A stretch of DNA of 61,997 nt from Streptomyces sp. NBC_00344. GTDB taxonomy: Bacteria; Actinomycetota; Actinomycetes; Streptomycetales; Streptomycetaceae. Of the stretch, positions 61,493-61,997 are shown one piece after another (position 1 is the first letter of the stretch; the number at the start of each line of letters is the position of its first letter). Location: contig NZ_CP107997.1 of the NCBI RefSeq assembly GCF_036088315.1, positions 1 to 61,997 on the forward strand, in the 5' to 3' direction. Position numbers and translations under genes: made by a program. The notes below the pieces were generated by a model. The model was given only the letters and a program-made list of their open reading frames with translations, was not told the DNA's origin and searched no databases.

Positions 61493-61997
61493 CCCTGGTA
61501 GAGGTGGTAGCGATCTGCTCGGGATGCTACACAGTGCATCATCGGACATGATGATGCGAATCCACAGTGATGATGCGCGAGTCTCACTCTAGCGCAACCG
61601 CATGTGATCGTGATGGTTTTTGGGTAGACTCTTCCATGCACCGATCACCTCGCGCAGAGGTGAGAGGGTGTCAGGGGTGAATGGAGCGAAGCGGAGTTCG
61701 AGCCCCGGACACCCGGGGGCCGGCACCGGTTCGGATGACGTCTCGTCACCGCCTGGGGGTGGCTTGTTCTTCGGGATCCTACACAGGCCTGCACGGATGC
61801 ACCCACCCTGTCCTGTAGCCAGCCATTCCGGCGAAGCCGGAACAGGCAGGAGAGCGAAGCGAACCTGCCCGCCGTTCAGGAATTTAAGCGAAGCGTAATT
61901 CCCATTCCTGGCGAAGCCAGGAATAAAAGGTGCGAAGCACCTTTCACGAATTGCGAAGCAATTCGTTTCGCTTGCACATCGCGCAGCGATGTGATAC
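61493..61997. repeat. Right terminal inverted repeat (telomere)
   Basis: Inverted match of 1-499 with 6 extra bases at the tip (minus strand starts GTATCACATCGC). The hairpins are the same as on the left, several of them more perfect here (for example GGTGC pairing with GCACC at 61928-61943). The tip continues one step further toward the archetypal telomere but still lacks its first 13-bp palindrome as I recall it. Confidence 0.93.

Noticed and set aside
1..61997. CRISPR array, tRNA or rRNA genes
   Set aside because: I saw no regularly spaced repeats with unique spacers and no cloverleaf or rRNA sequence. The repeats present are inside genes, telomeric, or operators.

Overview
The window looks like a nearly complete linear plasmid of a Streptomyces or close relative. 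The DNA is GC-rich with strong third-position GC in the genes. The two ends are imperfect terminal inverted repeats of about 500 bp made of short hairpins with GCTTCGC loops. The outermost bases resemble what I recall of the archetypal Streptomyces telomere after its first 13-bp palindrome. The plasmid carries its own terminal-protein genes (tpg), a TraB-type conjugation translocase, a partition locus and a melC tyrosinase operon.

Layout. 1-499: left telomere. 0.5-6.6 kb: TtrA-like terminal helicase, a putative DNA-binding protein, a cobalamin-riboswitch-like RNA element, a replication-relaxation protein and one small gene. 6.6-10.1 kb: parA-parB with six copies of a 16-bp palindrome, three of them inside parB. 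10.5-26.8 kb: transfer region, almost all on the minus strand (small membrane and zinc proteins, a GGDEF protein, TraB, a PKQQ-rich protein, a coiled-coil/SpdB-like membrane protein whose gene holds a dense GTAC array, a WhiB-like protein), ending at a GntR repressor with palindromic operators. 27-30.1 kb: a cassette of two P-loop proteins, a dehydrogenase and a HAD phosphatase. 30.3-33.3 kb: Tap-like HTH protein, a Rep-like protein with iterons inside its gene, and tpg. 33.4-36.8 kb: a cargo island (three-Cys-motif protein, TcmP, DUF3800) bounded by intact tpg and a tpg remnant. 36.9-44.5 kb: CoiA-like protein, transposase remnant, melC1-melC2, ASCH protein, DCC protein. 44.7-48.2 kb: secreted DUF3494 repeat protein with a DUF5819/HTTM (SdpA/SdpB-like) pair. 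49-52 kb: XRE/DUF5753 regulator, hemerythrin, acyl-CoA-binding protein, second riboswitch-like element. 52.7-56.3 kb: two insertion sequences around a lower-GC flavin-reductase/monooxygenase pair. 56.3-58.6 kb: DnaB-like helicase with its 5' end cut by an IS, then a second intact tpg. 58.6-61.5 kb: small genes. 61493-61997: right telomere.

How the parts fit. Rep and its iterons, perhaps with the DnaB-like helicase, would start replication from an internal origin. Tpg would be added to the ends, probably with Tap supplied by the chromosome because no full-length tap is present. ParA, ParB and the 16-bp palindromes would segregate the plasmid. TraB, the SpdB-like protein and the small minus-strand genes would move it between mycelia under GntR control. 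The accessory genes include melanin synthesis, a possible defence cassette and a possible secreted-toxin system. All functional statements rest on reading motifs in the sequence; no database search was run.
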